Shown one piece after another: positions 48,269-57,637 of a DNA stretch of 64,000 bases (its first letter is position 1; the number at the start of each line of letters is the position of its first letter). The position numbers were made by a program, and so were the translations under genes. This stretch comes from Candidatus Barnesiella excrementigallinarum (GTDB taxonomy: Bacteria; Bacteroidota; Bacteroidia; Bacteroidales; Barnesiellaceae), in the NCBI GenBank assembly GCA_019114445.1, contig DXFL01000011.1:1-64000 (forward strand), in the 5' to 3' direction. The notes under the pieces were generated by a model. It was given only the letters and a program-made list of their open reading frames with translations, was not told where the DNA came from and ran no database searches.

Positions 48269-49462
48269 ATGAAATTTTTAGTAAAAAGAAGCTTTGCCGT
48301 AGTCTTAGCAGTTATTTTATTATCGGCTTGCGGAGAGGGGGACAAAAAGGATTTGGGCAGTACGTTGACACCCGAAGAAAATAAGGTCAAACTCGAACAA
48401 TGTGCCATGAATGTTTTGGGGAAAATAAATCCTCAGGTTCATCAAGAGTTAATAACAACCATAGAGGCTTTTGCCTATAAGGCCGATTATGGTTTGTCGT
48501 TAGATTTAAAAGGTAAAATGTCGGTAGTCGATGTTGTACGCAAAACTGTAACCACGTGTAATCCGGTTTTGTTGAGCGAGATGGCTACAAATAGCAATTA
48601 TATGACAATACCTTCGGGGGTCTATGTATTTAACGAAAGTAAAGAAGCGTGGGAGATGACGCCGTCGGCAGATATTCTCCAATTTGTTTTCGATGTCAAT
48701 GGCAATAAATCGTCTATTTCTGTGAAGTGGAGCGGTGAGGAGTTGCCGGTACAAGTCGATGGTTCTTCGGAGGGCGTTTTAGTACCTGAACATGTAGAAT
48801 TATTGATTGATAAGGGAACTTCCAATTTGGCTACATTAACAATTAATACGACTACCGTAGATATCGAAACTCTTACACTCGATTGCGATGTTTCGTTGAA
48901 GACAAGTGGCGATTATAGTTGGTTGGTTGATGTCGCAGTTTCGCCTGCCGGGATTTCTACTGCTGCCACAATGAATATAGCCTCGTCTAATATTGTAGGT
49001 ACTTATCTGAACCTTCAATTAAATGCGAATGACGTAAATTTGGGCATGGACGACGAAGATTTTGCCAATGCTATTTTGTCGGCTTCAACAACGACGATTA
49101 TAAATTCCGAGGTAATGTTGACCGGTAATATTTCTAAGGTTAAGGAGATGGTTTCTAAGATCCATCAAATCAATGCAGCTACCGAGAAGGAACATTACAC
49201 CGAGGAGGCTTCCATCATTAATCAATATATGGATGCCGGTTTGTTTTATGTAGGCGACAAAGAGCCATTTGCTTCGATCGAGACACAAGCTTATAATTAT
49301 GGCAATACTCATGTAGAGTATTATGATGTAGAGCCTGTTTTGGTATTTGCATCGGACGAGTCGAGATACAGTTTCGACGAGTTTTTCAATGAATATGATT
49401 TTGCAAATGTCGTTCGGAACTTCCAAATATTATTGGGCCAATACGTTTCGATGGTTCGATAA
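48269..49462 (+). CDS. Hypothetical lipoprotein
   Basis: 397 aa; lipobox LLSAC; no recognised domain. Confidence 0.65.
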   Translation: MKFLVKRSFAVVLAVILLSACGEGDKKDLGSTLTPEENKVKLEQCAMNVLGKINPQVHQELITTIEAFAYKADYGLSLDLKGKMSVVDVVRKTVTTCNPVLLSEMATNSNYMTIPSGVYVFNESKEAWEMTPSADILQFVFDVNGNKSSISVKWSGEELPVQVDGSSEGVLVPEHVELLIDKGTSNLATLTINTTTVDIETLTLDCDVSLKTSGDYSWLVDVAVSPAGISTAATMNIASSNIVGTYLNLQLNANDVNLGMDDEDFANAILSASTTTIINSEVMLTGNISKVKEMVSKIHQINAATEKEHYTEEASIINQYMDAGLFYVGDKEPFASIETQAYNYGNTHVEYYDVEPVLVFASDESRYSFDEFFNEYDFANVVRNFQILLGQYVSMVR

Positions 49463-49489
49463 TTAGAGAATTAGAATAGAACCGATTGA

Positions 49490-49530
49490 GACAGGTCCTA
49501 AATAACCGTAACGGTTGTTTAGGACCTGTC
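49490..49530. terminator. Bidirectional stem-loop terminator (20-bp stem)
   Basis: GACAGGTCCTAAATAACCGT A ACGGTTGTTTAGGACCTGTC, between convergent genes. Confidence 0.8.
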
Positions 49531-49534
49531 AGTT

Positions 49535-50401
49535 TTATTGGAGGTCTCGTTTGATGACCAATTCGTATAAAGTGACACCATAACCACACCAAATCCCCAA
49601 TCCTCCGGTGATATTCGACTTTAAGTTGGTGTTGCTGGGGAATAGCGGATTCTGTCCATTGGTTATCTCGTTTTCATATCCATTCCAAAATTCAAATCCA
49701 TGTTGAGGAATTTGGGTGAATTTTACTAATACGGTATCTTCGATATGGAAAAAAGGGATATACTTATTGGGGGTATTGGTGAGGTGCATGCTTTTGTAAA
49801 TGGGTATGGCCGATTGAGAGTCTTTGACAACGGCGTCGTCTATGGTCCCAAGAAAAGAGGCATAAAACCTGTTCTCATTATTTGTCACCCGGGTAAAGAA
49901 TTTGTAGAAATTTTTTTCAGAAGGATTGTCGTCGATATAGGCATTTATTTGAAACAGGGTATCGCTGTCGGCGCAGCGCGATACCTGTATGTCCGATAAA
50001 GGAACCGGTTGGGGAATTGTTGTAACGGCTGTGACGGTTTTCCCCGAATATTCGACTGTAAGGGTATAGGTTTTCCCGGGTTCTCCGACCATCAAGTTCC
50101 CCCGGTAGATGAACGACGGGGTGTAGTTCTTATCGATACGTCCGGTAAGGACCTCTTCCGTTTCGCCGTCGCTCACAGTAACTTTTGCCCACCGAATGGG
50201 TATTTCGGCAATCGTCATGCTGTCGACATTTGAATTGAGCGAACGGGTTTGCGACAGGCATACGATGGCTACATTCCCCGATTCGATCCACCCGTCTACA
50301 ACGATTTTCGGCTCGAAATTGTCAATCTCGAAATCCCACTTTGTTTTACAACTGGTATGCAAAACGAGAAATAGTAGAGGAATGAGGATATATTTGTTCA
50401 T
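49535..50401 (-). CDS. DUF4249 family lipoprotein
   Basis: Signal/lipobox; FEPKIVVDGWIESGNVAIVCLSQT; adjacent TonB receptor, the usual DUF4249 context. Confidence 0.8.
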   Translation of the reverse strand: MNKYILIPLLFLVLHTSCKTKWDFEIDNFEPKIVVDGWIESGNVAIVCLSQTRSLNSNVDSMTIAEIPIRWAKVTVSDGETEEVLTGRIDKNYTPSFIYRGNLMVGEPGKTYTLTVEYSGKTVTAVTTIPQPVPLSDIQVSRCADSDTLFQINAYIDDNPSEKNFYKFFTRVTNNENRFYASFLGTIDDAVVKDSQSAIPIYKSMHLTNTPNKYIPFFHIEDTVLVKFTQIPQHGFEFWNGYENEITNGQNPLFPSNTNLKSNITGGLGIWCGYGVTLYELVIKRDLQ

Positions 50402-50412
50402 AACGGTTGTAT

Positions 50413-52566
50413 TCAGAATTTAAAAGAATAACTGATGGAAGGGATAATCCCATAAATTGATTTCCCTCTTTTTCGGATTATAAATGAACTTTGTTTCCTG
50501 TTCTCATTATCTTTCTGAGGTTGAATTTCAACATCTAAATAGATGGGATTTTTGCGGTTGTAGGCATTGTATAATGAGAAGTTTATTACTTGTTCGGTAT
50601 TTCTTTTTTTCGAAATCCAGTAGTTTACCGATAGATCAATCCTGTGGTAAGGGGGCATACGTCCTCCATTGTATGGGCCATATTCGCATATGGCATTTTC
50701 ACCGATGAGGTACAATCCTTCCGGCATGGTAAGGGCGTTACCGGTAGCATAGACAAATGCAGCTGAACAGTCCCAACGCCGGTTGATTTGGAAATTGGCT
50801 ACGACCGATAAGTCGTGTCGTCGGTCCTGTTTTGCTGGATAGGGTTTGCCTTCGTTTATTTCGGGTGTTTGACGATAAGCCCAGCCTAATGCGTAGCTTA
50901 TCCAGCCCGTTAGCCGGCCTCTGTTTTTTCGAAATATGAATTCCATGCCGTAATTGTATCCATTCCCCAAATATATTTTGTCTTCAATGACATATTGTTG
51001 GCTTATCATGTCGATTAATGCTCCGGCCGATTCCATTTGGTTATATAGTCGTTTGTAATAAAGTTCGGCCGATGCTTCATAATTCCTTTGATCGAGGGCT
51101 ATGTGATATCCGGCAGAGAATGAATGGGCTCGTTGAGGGGGTATGTCGCGGGAAACCGGCATCCAAAAATCGGTGGGGAATCCTATGCTCGATGAGGATA
51201 CTTGTCCGATGTATTGCCGGGTGAGGTTGTAGCTAAGGGAGAGTTGTTGTGCCGATTTAATGCGGTAAAGGAGGGATATCCGAGGTTCCCAGCCTCCGTA
51301 AAATTTAATGAGTTCTCCTTTCCCATATTGCTGTGTGTCGACAATTTCTCCTTGTTGATAGGTGTGGTAATTGAATCTTCCTAATTGAGCTGCCCCGCTG
51401 TATCGTAGTCCTAACTGGGCCGAGAACCGGGGCGAGAATGTATATTCTCCATTTAGGAATAAAGCCCCTTCGTGTATGTGGTACAGGTGGCTGCTGGGGT
51501 CGCTTTGTATGGTATATGCACCCTGGGCTTCGATTCTCTGTGGGTACATATGGTGGTAGATATATTCCATACCACATTTCCCTGTGAACTTGTCGGTTTT
51601 TAAGGTGAAAAGGTTTTTGTACCCGTAGTCGGTAATCTCCGATGGGAGGCGGACACTAATTTGATTTTGCAGAATTTTCAGTTGGTTCTTATATTGGGCC
51701 CAATAAACGATGTGGCTCATTTTTTTTGTTTCGCTAAAATTTTTGTTCCATTGGGCCGAGGCGGCCATATTGCTCCATTTGATTTCTCCATTCAGCAGAT
51801 ATTTACCGGCCTCGATGTCGAAATAGTCTTTTCCATAGTAAAAGTTGGCCGTTATTCGGTCTTTTTCTGAGGGTTTGAAAACAAGGGTGGCATTATAATC
51901 TTCGAAGTCGTAATCGGCCGGGGTATCGGTTGTTTTTGTGGTAATGGGTTTAACAATGAAGGCTAAATAGGTTTTTCTGCCCGATAGGTATATCGATGCT
52001 TTTTCCCCGAGAGGTAACGCGGCGGTCAGTTGTGATGAGATAATGCCTATGTTCCCGGAAATAGAGGGTTTGGATACAAGGGTATCGCGGGTTTCCATTT
52101 CGACCGATGCCGATAGCCGACCGCCTTTGGAAGCGTCGAGGTGCGATTTGTAAAGCGTGAATGTATTCATGTGCCCGCTATTGAATACCGAGAAGAACCC
52201 CAGCATATGCATGGCGTTGTATAAAGGAACTCCGTTGAGGCGTATTTGGTTGTGGGCCGATTCGCACCCCCTGACATAAAAGCCCGAATTTAATTCTCCG
52301 GTAGTCAATACTCCCGGGAGTAGTTTCATGGTCCTCAGGGCATCTGTTTCGCCTAAAAAACGGGGGAGGGCGTTTAATTCCGAAACATTTAGTTCTATTT
52401 TACCGGAGGATAGTCCTGATAATATTTTTCGCTGTTGCCAGGCTGTTACTTCAATCTCGTTCAATAGATGGTCTTTTTCTATCGAGTCGTTTCCCGCAGT
52501 GTTGGTTTGCGAAAAACCATAGGAGAAACAGCATATCATTAAAAATGTTATCGTCTTTTGAAGCAC
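50413..52566 (-). CDS. TonB-dependent receptor
   Basis: Plug domain RTMKLLPGVLTTGELNSGFYVRGCESAHNQIRLNGVPLYNAMHMLGFFSVFN; beta-barrel; RKNPIYLDVE. Confidence 0.9.
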   Translation of the reverse strand: MLQKTITFLMICCFSYGFSQTNTAGNDSIEKDHLLNEIEVTAWQQRKILSGLSSGKIELNVSELNALPRFLGETDALRTMKLLPGVLTTGELNSGFYVRGCESAHNQIRLNGVPLYNAMHMLGFFSVFNSGHMNTFTLYKSHLDASKGGRLSASVEMETRDTLVSKPSISGNIGIISSQLTAALPLGEKASIYLSGRKTYLAFIVKPITTKTTDTPADYDFEDYNATLVFKPSEKDRITANFYYGKDYFDIEAGKYLLNGEIKWSNMAASAQWNKNFSETKKMSHIVYWAQYKNQLKILQNQISVRLPSEITDYGYKNLFTLKTDKFTGKCGMEYIYHHMYPQRIEAQGAYTIQSDPSSHLYHIHEGALFLNGEYTFSPRFSAQLGLRYSGAAQLGRFNYHTYQQGEIVDTQQYGKGELIKFYGGWEPRISLLYRIKSAQQLSLSYNLTRQYIGQVSSSSIGFPTDFWMPVSRDIPPQRAHSFSAGYHIALDQRNYEASAELYYKRLYNQMESAGALIDMISQQYVIEDKIYLGNGYNYGMEFIFRKNRGRLTGWISYALGWAYRQTPEINEGKPYPAKQDRRHDLSVVANFQINRRWDCSAAFVYATGNALTMPEGLYLIGENAICEYGPYNGGRMPPYHRIDLSVNYWISKKRNTEQVINFSLYNAYNRKNPIYLDVEIQPQKDNENRKQSSFIIRKRGKSIYGIIPSISYSFKF

Positions 52567-52718
52567 GGTGTATACCCTTTATCGAGGTGACAAAATAAGC
52601 AGCGAAATGCCCTATGTCCCTATTGTCCCTTTGTTTTGAGAGACAAAGATAGTGTAAGTATATAGTAAATACAAATCGATGAATTGCGGCTGTTCGTTTC
52701 TTGATTAAACGAATTTGT

Positions 52719-53585
52719 TTAGGATTGTTTGGGCGATGTTGTCAAGGGGAACACGCGGGCAATGTTCCGGGCTGTTTCTTTACGCAGAGAGCGAGTGGAT
52801 ATGCTGCGTATGCGGGAGGCTTTCCGGTATAACTTGTCGATAGATATGTTTCCTTCGTCTGTTTCGAGGAACAGGCGCTCGATAGGAATGGATTTTAGTG
52901 ATTCGTGGTTGTAATATTCGCCGAACGAGAGGTATAGCCCCTCGCGAACCAGTTGCCGGGCGGTTTCGGGTTTCCCTCGGAACCCGTGTATTATCCACGG
53001 CTGAGTGGGCTTGATTTCCTTATGGATTCGAATAATGTCGTCGTACGCTTTGACGGCGTGTATAACTAACGGTTTTTGTAGTTTTTCCGAAAGGCCTATG
53101 TGTGTTTCGAAATAGTTTATTTGTTCGCCATAGGCCACACCGCTTTTCAATTTGTCGAGACCGGTTTCTCCAATGGCTACCACTTGTTCGTGTTGGACGA
53201 TGGTTTCCAGTAAAGGGAGTATCTTTTGCGAATCGCCCGACAGGTCCCAGGGGTGCATTCCCACAGAGTAGAATTTTCCTACTTCGGGGTAGAACTCTTC
53301 GGGAGTGGTGCTGATAATGGCTCCATATCGGTTGTGGTGGGAGTGTATATCGGTGGGGATTTTGGCGGGTACGGGATCGTATCCGCTGCCGCCCCACGGG
53401 TGACAACTCAGAATCCGTCGGGTAGCGAGCCACAATCCTTTTAGGGGTCCGTGTATTTGTATGGCGTCGATGGCATATTGCGAGCAGGTGGGTACATACC
53501 GGCACGACGGCGGTAACATGGGCGAAATGCAGGCCTTGTAAAACCGTATGGGAAGCAAGAGTATGGCCGATAACACATTTTTCAT
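52719..53585 (-). CDS. YidD - TatD-family hydrolase fusion protein
   Basis: N-term [61 protein letters not shown] (YidD) continues in frame into TDIHSHHNR...AIGETGLDK...[11 protein letters not shown]...IIHGFRG...LETDEG (TatD). Confidence 0.9.
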   Translation of the reverse strand: MKNVLSAILLLPIRFYKACISPMLPPSCRYVPTCSQYAIDAIQIHGPLKGLWLATRRILSCHPWGGSGYDPVPAKIPTDIHSHHNRYGAIISTTPEEFYPEVGKFYSVGMHPWDLSGDSQKILPLLETIVQHEQVVAIGETGLDKLKSGVAYGEQINYFETHIGLSEKLQKPLVIHAVKAYDDIIRIHKEIKPTQPWIIHGFRGKPETARQLVREGLYLSFGEYYNHESLKSIPIERLFLETDEGNISIDKLYRKASRIRSISTRSLRKETARNIARVFPLTTSPKQS

Positions 53586-53989
53586 GATTCAGGCGTATCG
53601 GGTTGCTGCGGTTCTATTCTTTTTGCCAAGCGTTCCAGCGCTTCGATCATTTTTTTCTCGATGAAGTGGTAGTCGTTGAGGTTTTTGTCGAGGTATAGAA
53701 ATGCCAGACGTGCGCTTTTACCCTGTTGGGCCAACGGTTCGGTGAGGATATGTTTGTGGAGCCGATAGGCTTCTCGTACTCGGCGGCGGAGGTATACCCG
53801 TTTGACGGCGCGTTTGAAGTGGCGTTTGGGTATATTGATGAAAAATTGCGGTGGAGTTGCTTCGCCGTCGGTTATAAGGTAGACGATTCGGAGGGGATAA
53901 ACAATAAATGCACTCCCATCGGCAAACAGCTGGTTGATAGCCGTTCGGCTGCACAGTTTTTCATTTTTGGGGAGTGTAAGGTTGTTCAT
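53582..53989 (-). CDS. rnpA: Ribonuclease P protein component
   Basis: [45 protein letters not shown] overlap with the YidD-TatD start. Upstream ATG 54013 lies inside a hairpin stem. Confidence 0.9.
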   Translation of the reverse strand: MNNLTLPKNEKLCSRTAINQLFADGSAFIVYPLRIVYLITDGEATPPQFFINIPKRHFKRAVKRVYLRRRVREAYRLHKHILTEPLAQQGKSARLAFLYLDKNLNDYHFIEKKMIEALERLAKRIEPQQPDTPES

Positions 53990-54004
53990 CGGTTTTGAAA
54001 GTGA

Positions 54005-54041
54005 AAACCTCATAAGCGCCTGAAAGACGATTATGAGGTTT
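54005..54041 (-). terminator. Stem-loop between hemD-like gene and rnpA
   Basis: AAACCTCATA ... TATGAGGTTT, 10-bp stem. Confidence 0.5.
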
Positions 54042-54062
54042 GGGAGTTTCTTCTGTAAAATA

Positions 54063-54812
54063 TTATTTCTTTTTGTTTTGTTCTTTCAAAAAGAGATCCA
54101 AAGCGGCAGTCATCGACGGGGCTCCGGGCGATGGGGCTTCGATGTCGAGTCTGAATCCGGCATCCCGTACGGCTTGGGCGGTCGTGGGGCCGAATGTCCC
54201 TATCTTTATTTCGTCTTGTTTGAAGTCGGGGAAATTCTTTATCAGCGATTTGATTCCAGAGGGGCTGAAAAAGAGAAGCATATCGTAGTCGAACGGCTCG
54301 CCTTCTTCGAAGTCGTTGCTTACCGTACGGTACATGATGGCTTTCGTATAGTTGATTTTATGTTTTTCCAGCACAGTGGTTTGCTCTTTATGTACGTCGG
54401 AAACGGGGAAGAGGAATTTTTCGCCCGAATGTTTCAACAACGAAGGTACAAGGTCGTCGAGTTTCCCGGAATTTCCGAAAAATATTTTACGTTTGCGATA
54501 GATGATGTACTTCTGCAAATAGAGGGCGATGGCTTCTGTCGTGCAGAAATATTTCATCGTTTCGGGTATGTTGACGCGCAATTCCTCGCACAGACGGAAG
54601 AAATGGTCTATGGCTGTACGGGCGGTGAAAATGACCGCCGTATATTCGGGAATCGAGATTTTTTGTTGCCGGAACTCTTTGGATGTAAGACCCTCCACCT
54701 TGATGAAAGGACGAAAGACGATATTTACTCCATATTTTTCGGCAATATCGTAGTAGGGTGATTTTTCGGAACTCGGCTTGGGCTGAGAAACAAGAATCTT
54801 CTTAATTTTCAA
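54063..54812 (-). CDS. Uroporphyrinogen-III synthase (HemD)
   Basis: KILVSQPKPSSEKSPYYDIAEKYGVNIVFRPFIKVEGL; FFSPSGIKSL; IGTFGPTTAQAVRDAGF. Probable TTG start just after the DUF4271 stop; ATG-only ORF starts at 54899. Confidence 0.82.
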   Translation of the reverse strand: MKIKKILVSQPKPSSEKSPYYDIAEKYGVNIVFRPFIKVEGLTSKEFRQQKISIPEYTAVIFTARTAIDHFFRLCEELRVNIPETMKYFCTTEAIALYLQKYIIYRKRKIFFGNSGKLDDLVPSLLKHSGEKFLFPVSDVHKEQTTVLEKHKINYTKAIMYRTVSNDFEEGEPFDYDMLLFFSPSGIKSLIKNFPDFKQDEIKIGTFGPTTAQAVRDAGFRLDIEAPSPGAPSMTAALDLFLKEQNKKK

Positions 54813-54817
54813 AGCGG

Positions 54818-55687
54818 CTATATTTTTAGTGCGACAAAATTGTATATCAATACACTTAATTTGTAAACCCAAAATAGGGGTGTTATTTCGAGGGCACAAA
54901 GGTACACAATAAAATAGAATAAATCTAATATATTGCGGTAAAAAATCTTAAACCCTTTGTACATAAATAAGATGCGTGAGATGAGGTAAATAGCACCAGC
55001 AACAAAAATCGTAGCCCGTCCGGTTGGAGGCATGAAAATTGTTGTGAGAACCAATAGGGCAAAGGGGATACTGATGAGGGTATTTATCGCAATGAAACTC
55101 TCGATCCACTTGCGGGTGTGGGAGGGGTCGGAGAATAGCAATCCCACGCCGGTGTAAATCCATTTTTGCAGTAAATAGAAGATGAGTGCGACAACTCCGC
55201 CGCAACAAACACCTATACCGATGAAGTTCGAAAGGGCAGGGGTGTAGAGGGTGACGAACCGGAAGAGGAAGAATCCCTCGGAGATGAACGTCATGCACAG
55301 CAATATGGCCCTTAGTTGAGTCTCTCTCACGGTACTGTCGTCGAAAATACTTTGTCGTTCTTTTACGTTGAACAGGCTGCGAAGCATTTGCCCCAAAGTT
55401 TTAATGCCTTTTTTGAAGGTGAATGCAAAGAGCAGGAATATTACCAGTACAATGACCGTAATGGTTGTATTGTTAGCCGGGGTTTGGGGAATTTTTTCGG
55501 CGGGGAATCCTTTGGGAATTTCGATAAATGTTTCTTGCAGGTCTTTGAGCGGGTCGGTCTCTTTCAGGGGAGTGCTCCGGTCGAAGCCATGTATATACTG
55601 CGGCACAAAAGGTTCGGGCGTACCGGCCGATGGTGTAGTTTGGACGGTATCGGTAACGACTGTGGTATGTGCAGCAGTTTTCGGCAT
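54818..55687 (-). CDS. DUF4271 domain-containing membrane protein
   Basis: 289 aa, C-terminal TM cluster, position upstream of hemD typical of Bacteroidales. Confidence 0.75.
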   Translation of the reverse strand: MPKTAAHTTVVTDTVQTTPSAGTPEPFVPQYIHGFDRSTPLKETDPLKDLQETFIEIPKGFPAEKIPQTPANNTTITVIVLVIFLLFAFTFKKGIKTLGQMLRSLFNVKERQSIFDDSTVRETQLRAILLCMTFISEGFFLFRFVTLYTPALSNFIGIGVCCGGVVALIFYLLQKWIYTGVGLLFSDPSHTRKWIESFIAINTLISIPFALLVLTTIFMPPTGRATIFVAGAIYLISRILFMYKGFKIFYRNILDLFYFIVYLCALEITPLFWVYKLSVLIYNFVALKI

Positions 55688-55689
55688 GG

Positions 55690-56283
55690 TTATATGGCGG
55701 CGATTTTACGAATGTTCTTGTCCCATACAGGGGCGGTTTGAATGGCCTCGATAGCCTCTTGGGGCGATTGAACTACCTGCCACATACCGGCGTGTTCGTG
55801 TCGCATGAAGTTCTCGTCGATGGCCTGTTGGAGCATTTCGATCAAGGGATTGTAATATCCGTCGATATTAAGTATGACAATGGGGTTGAGAAAAAGTCCC
55901 AACTGTTTCCATGTAATTATTTCGAAAAGCTCTTCCATTGTCCCGCAACCTCCGGGCAAGGCGATAATGGCGTCGGCCTCTTGCGCCATACGCTCTTTCC
56001 GCTCATGCATATCGGCCGTTACGACAACTTGGGTAAGACCTTTGTGGCACCACCCTTCGTTGATCATAAACTGGGGAATGACACCCAACACTTCGCCTCC
56101 ATTTTCGAGGACGTTGTCGGCGAGGGTACCCATCAACCCTTGATTACCGGCTCCGCACACGCAGCGCATTCCGTTTTGAGCGAGCAGTTTGCCCAACTCA
56201 CGGGCGGCTTCGAAATAGCTGGGTTTTATTTTGGAACTGGATGCGCAATAGACGCATACCGATTTTATCTTTTTCATTGGCAC
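55690..56283 (-). CDS. LOG family protein (TIGR00730, Rossmann fold)
   Basis: VCVYCASSSKI; ADAIIALPGGCGTMEELFEIITWKQLG (PGGxGTxxE). Confidence 0.93.
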   Translation of the reverse strand: MPMKKIKSVCVYCASSSKIKPSYFEAARELGKLLAQNGMRCVCGAGNQGLMGTLADNVLENGGEVLGVIPQFMINEGWCHKGLTQVVVTADMHERKERMAQEADAIIALPGGCGTMEELFEIITWKQLGLFLNPIVILNIDGYYNPLIEMLQQAIDENFMRHEHAGMWQVVQSPQEAIEAIQTAPVWDKNIRKIAAI

Positions 56284-56350
56284 CTACTTGAATTGCCTGC
56301 AAAATTAATGCTTTTTTTTGAATGGAATACTCGTTTCGCGAAAACCTCCC

Positions 56351-57361
56351 TTACAGCCAGTGGTTTTCGCGATACCATTTTACGCATTCGTTCACGCCGC
56401 GTTCGAGGCTGTATTGCGGGACGAATCCCAACTCGGTTTGGGCGTTGGAGATGTCGCATATCCAGTTGCGCTGTTTCATAATTCGGAATTTGTCCCGGTT
56501 CAGCGTGCTGGTTTTCCCCAAGAGGGCTGCCGCTTTTTCGGCGACTACCGATACCAGCCAAAGCCCGGCGATGGGTATTTTTACCGGGATAACCCACCGT
56601 TTGCCTAAGGCTGTCGCTACGTATCGGCGGAATTGCGAAGAGGTGTAGGCTGCCCCCTCGGAGAGGAAATAGCCTCGGCGTGTGACCCCTCGGTCGATGG
56701 CCTTGAAAATGGCTTGTACCAAATCTTTCACATAGATGAAGGTGATGAGTTGGGGCTTGAATCCTACAATAAAGTCGAATCCGTATTTGATACTTTTCAT
56801 CATCAGGTAATAGTCTTTTTCGTAGGGGCCGTACACGCCGGTGGGGCGCATGACTACGTATGGGAAATCGGGCAGCGATTGCAAGTGTCGCTCGGCTTTC
56901 AGTTTGCTCATGCCGTATCGGGTGTTGGGGTGGGGCGGATCGGTGGGGCGTATGGGAGTGAAATTTTTTTCGTCGCCCAATCCCCATGCACCCAAACTGC
57001 TCATGAGGATAAATTGCCGGGGAACCATATCGGTTTCGACGAGGGCCTCGGTAAAGTTTTTAACGAATCCGTAATTGATTCGGTCGAAGTCGTCGGGATT
57101 TTTGCATTTCGTCACTCCTAAGTTGTGGACGATATAATCCCATTTCCCGTGTTGCTCTTTGTGCTGACGCAGTTGTTCTATGAGCTTTGCTTTATTGCCG
57201 TAGTGGAAATCGATGAATCGGATCCGTGGGTCCGACAGATGCTCGCGCGAGGTGGTTTGGCGAACTCCCGCCCATGTTTCGTATTGGCGCGCCAATGCCT
57301 CCTCGACGATAAATCCGCCGATGAATCCTCCGGCTCCCGTAACCAAAATTTTAGCAGTCAT
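56351..57361 (-). CDS. NAD-dependent epimerase/dehydratase
   Basis: KILVTGAGGFIGGFIVEEAL; YGMSKLKAE (YxxxK). Confidence 0.92.
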   Translation of the reverse strand: MTAKILVTGAGGFIGGFIVEEALARQYETWAGVRQTTSREHLSDPRIRFIDFHYGNKAKLIEQLRQHKEQHGKWDYIVHNLGVTKCKNPDDFDRINYGFVKNFTEALVETDMVPRQFILMSSLGAWGLGDEKNFTPIRPTDPPHPNTRYGMSKLKAERHLQSLPDFPYVVMRPTGVYGPYEKDYYLMMKSIKYGFDFIVGFKPQLITFIYVKDLVQAIFKAIDRGVTRRGYFLSEGAAYTSSQFRRYVATALGKRWVIPVKIPIAGLWLVSVVAEKAAALLGKTSTLNRDKFRIMKQRNWICDISNAQTELGFVPQYSLERGVNECVKWYRENHWL

Positions 57362-57495
57362 AAATGTGTTTGTTTGGGGTGTAAAATTAATAAGAAACCG
57401 GTTAAAACGGCTTTGAATATGCCTCTATTTTGTGAAATGTGGGGGATAAATTATTATAAAAAGTTTATAATGAGGGGAGATTAGCAATCTTTCAT

Positions 57496-57503
57496 TATCT
57501 TTG
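57496..57503 (+). promoter_or_regulatory. -7 box TATCTTTG upstream of the DUF2723 gene
   Basis: Single match to TAnnTTTG in the divergent intergenic region. Confidence 0.45.
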
Positions 57504-57637
57504 TCGAGCATTTGAAAAACGGGTCGTGTACCCGGCTTTTTTGGGACCGGGAATTTTTTTGTATTTGTACAGCCCTTTTTCATACGTGGGAGCAAGTGTT
57601 TCCTCTTTTTCGGAAATAGAAGAAAAATTACACATAA

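Noticed and set aside
49490-49530. 20-bp hairpin considered as an attC-like or mobile-element site
   Set aside because: Located exactly between convergent genes with a T-rich flank; best explained as a bidirectional terminator.
52719-54013. Replication origin next to rnpA-yidD
   Set aside because: rnpA/yidD often lie near oriC in other bacteria, but here sequence on both sides is G-rich on the plus strand, with no skew switch, no dnaA and no AT-rich box cluster.
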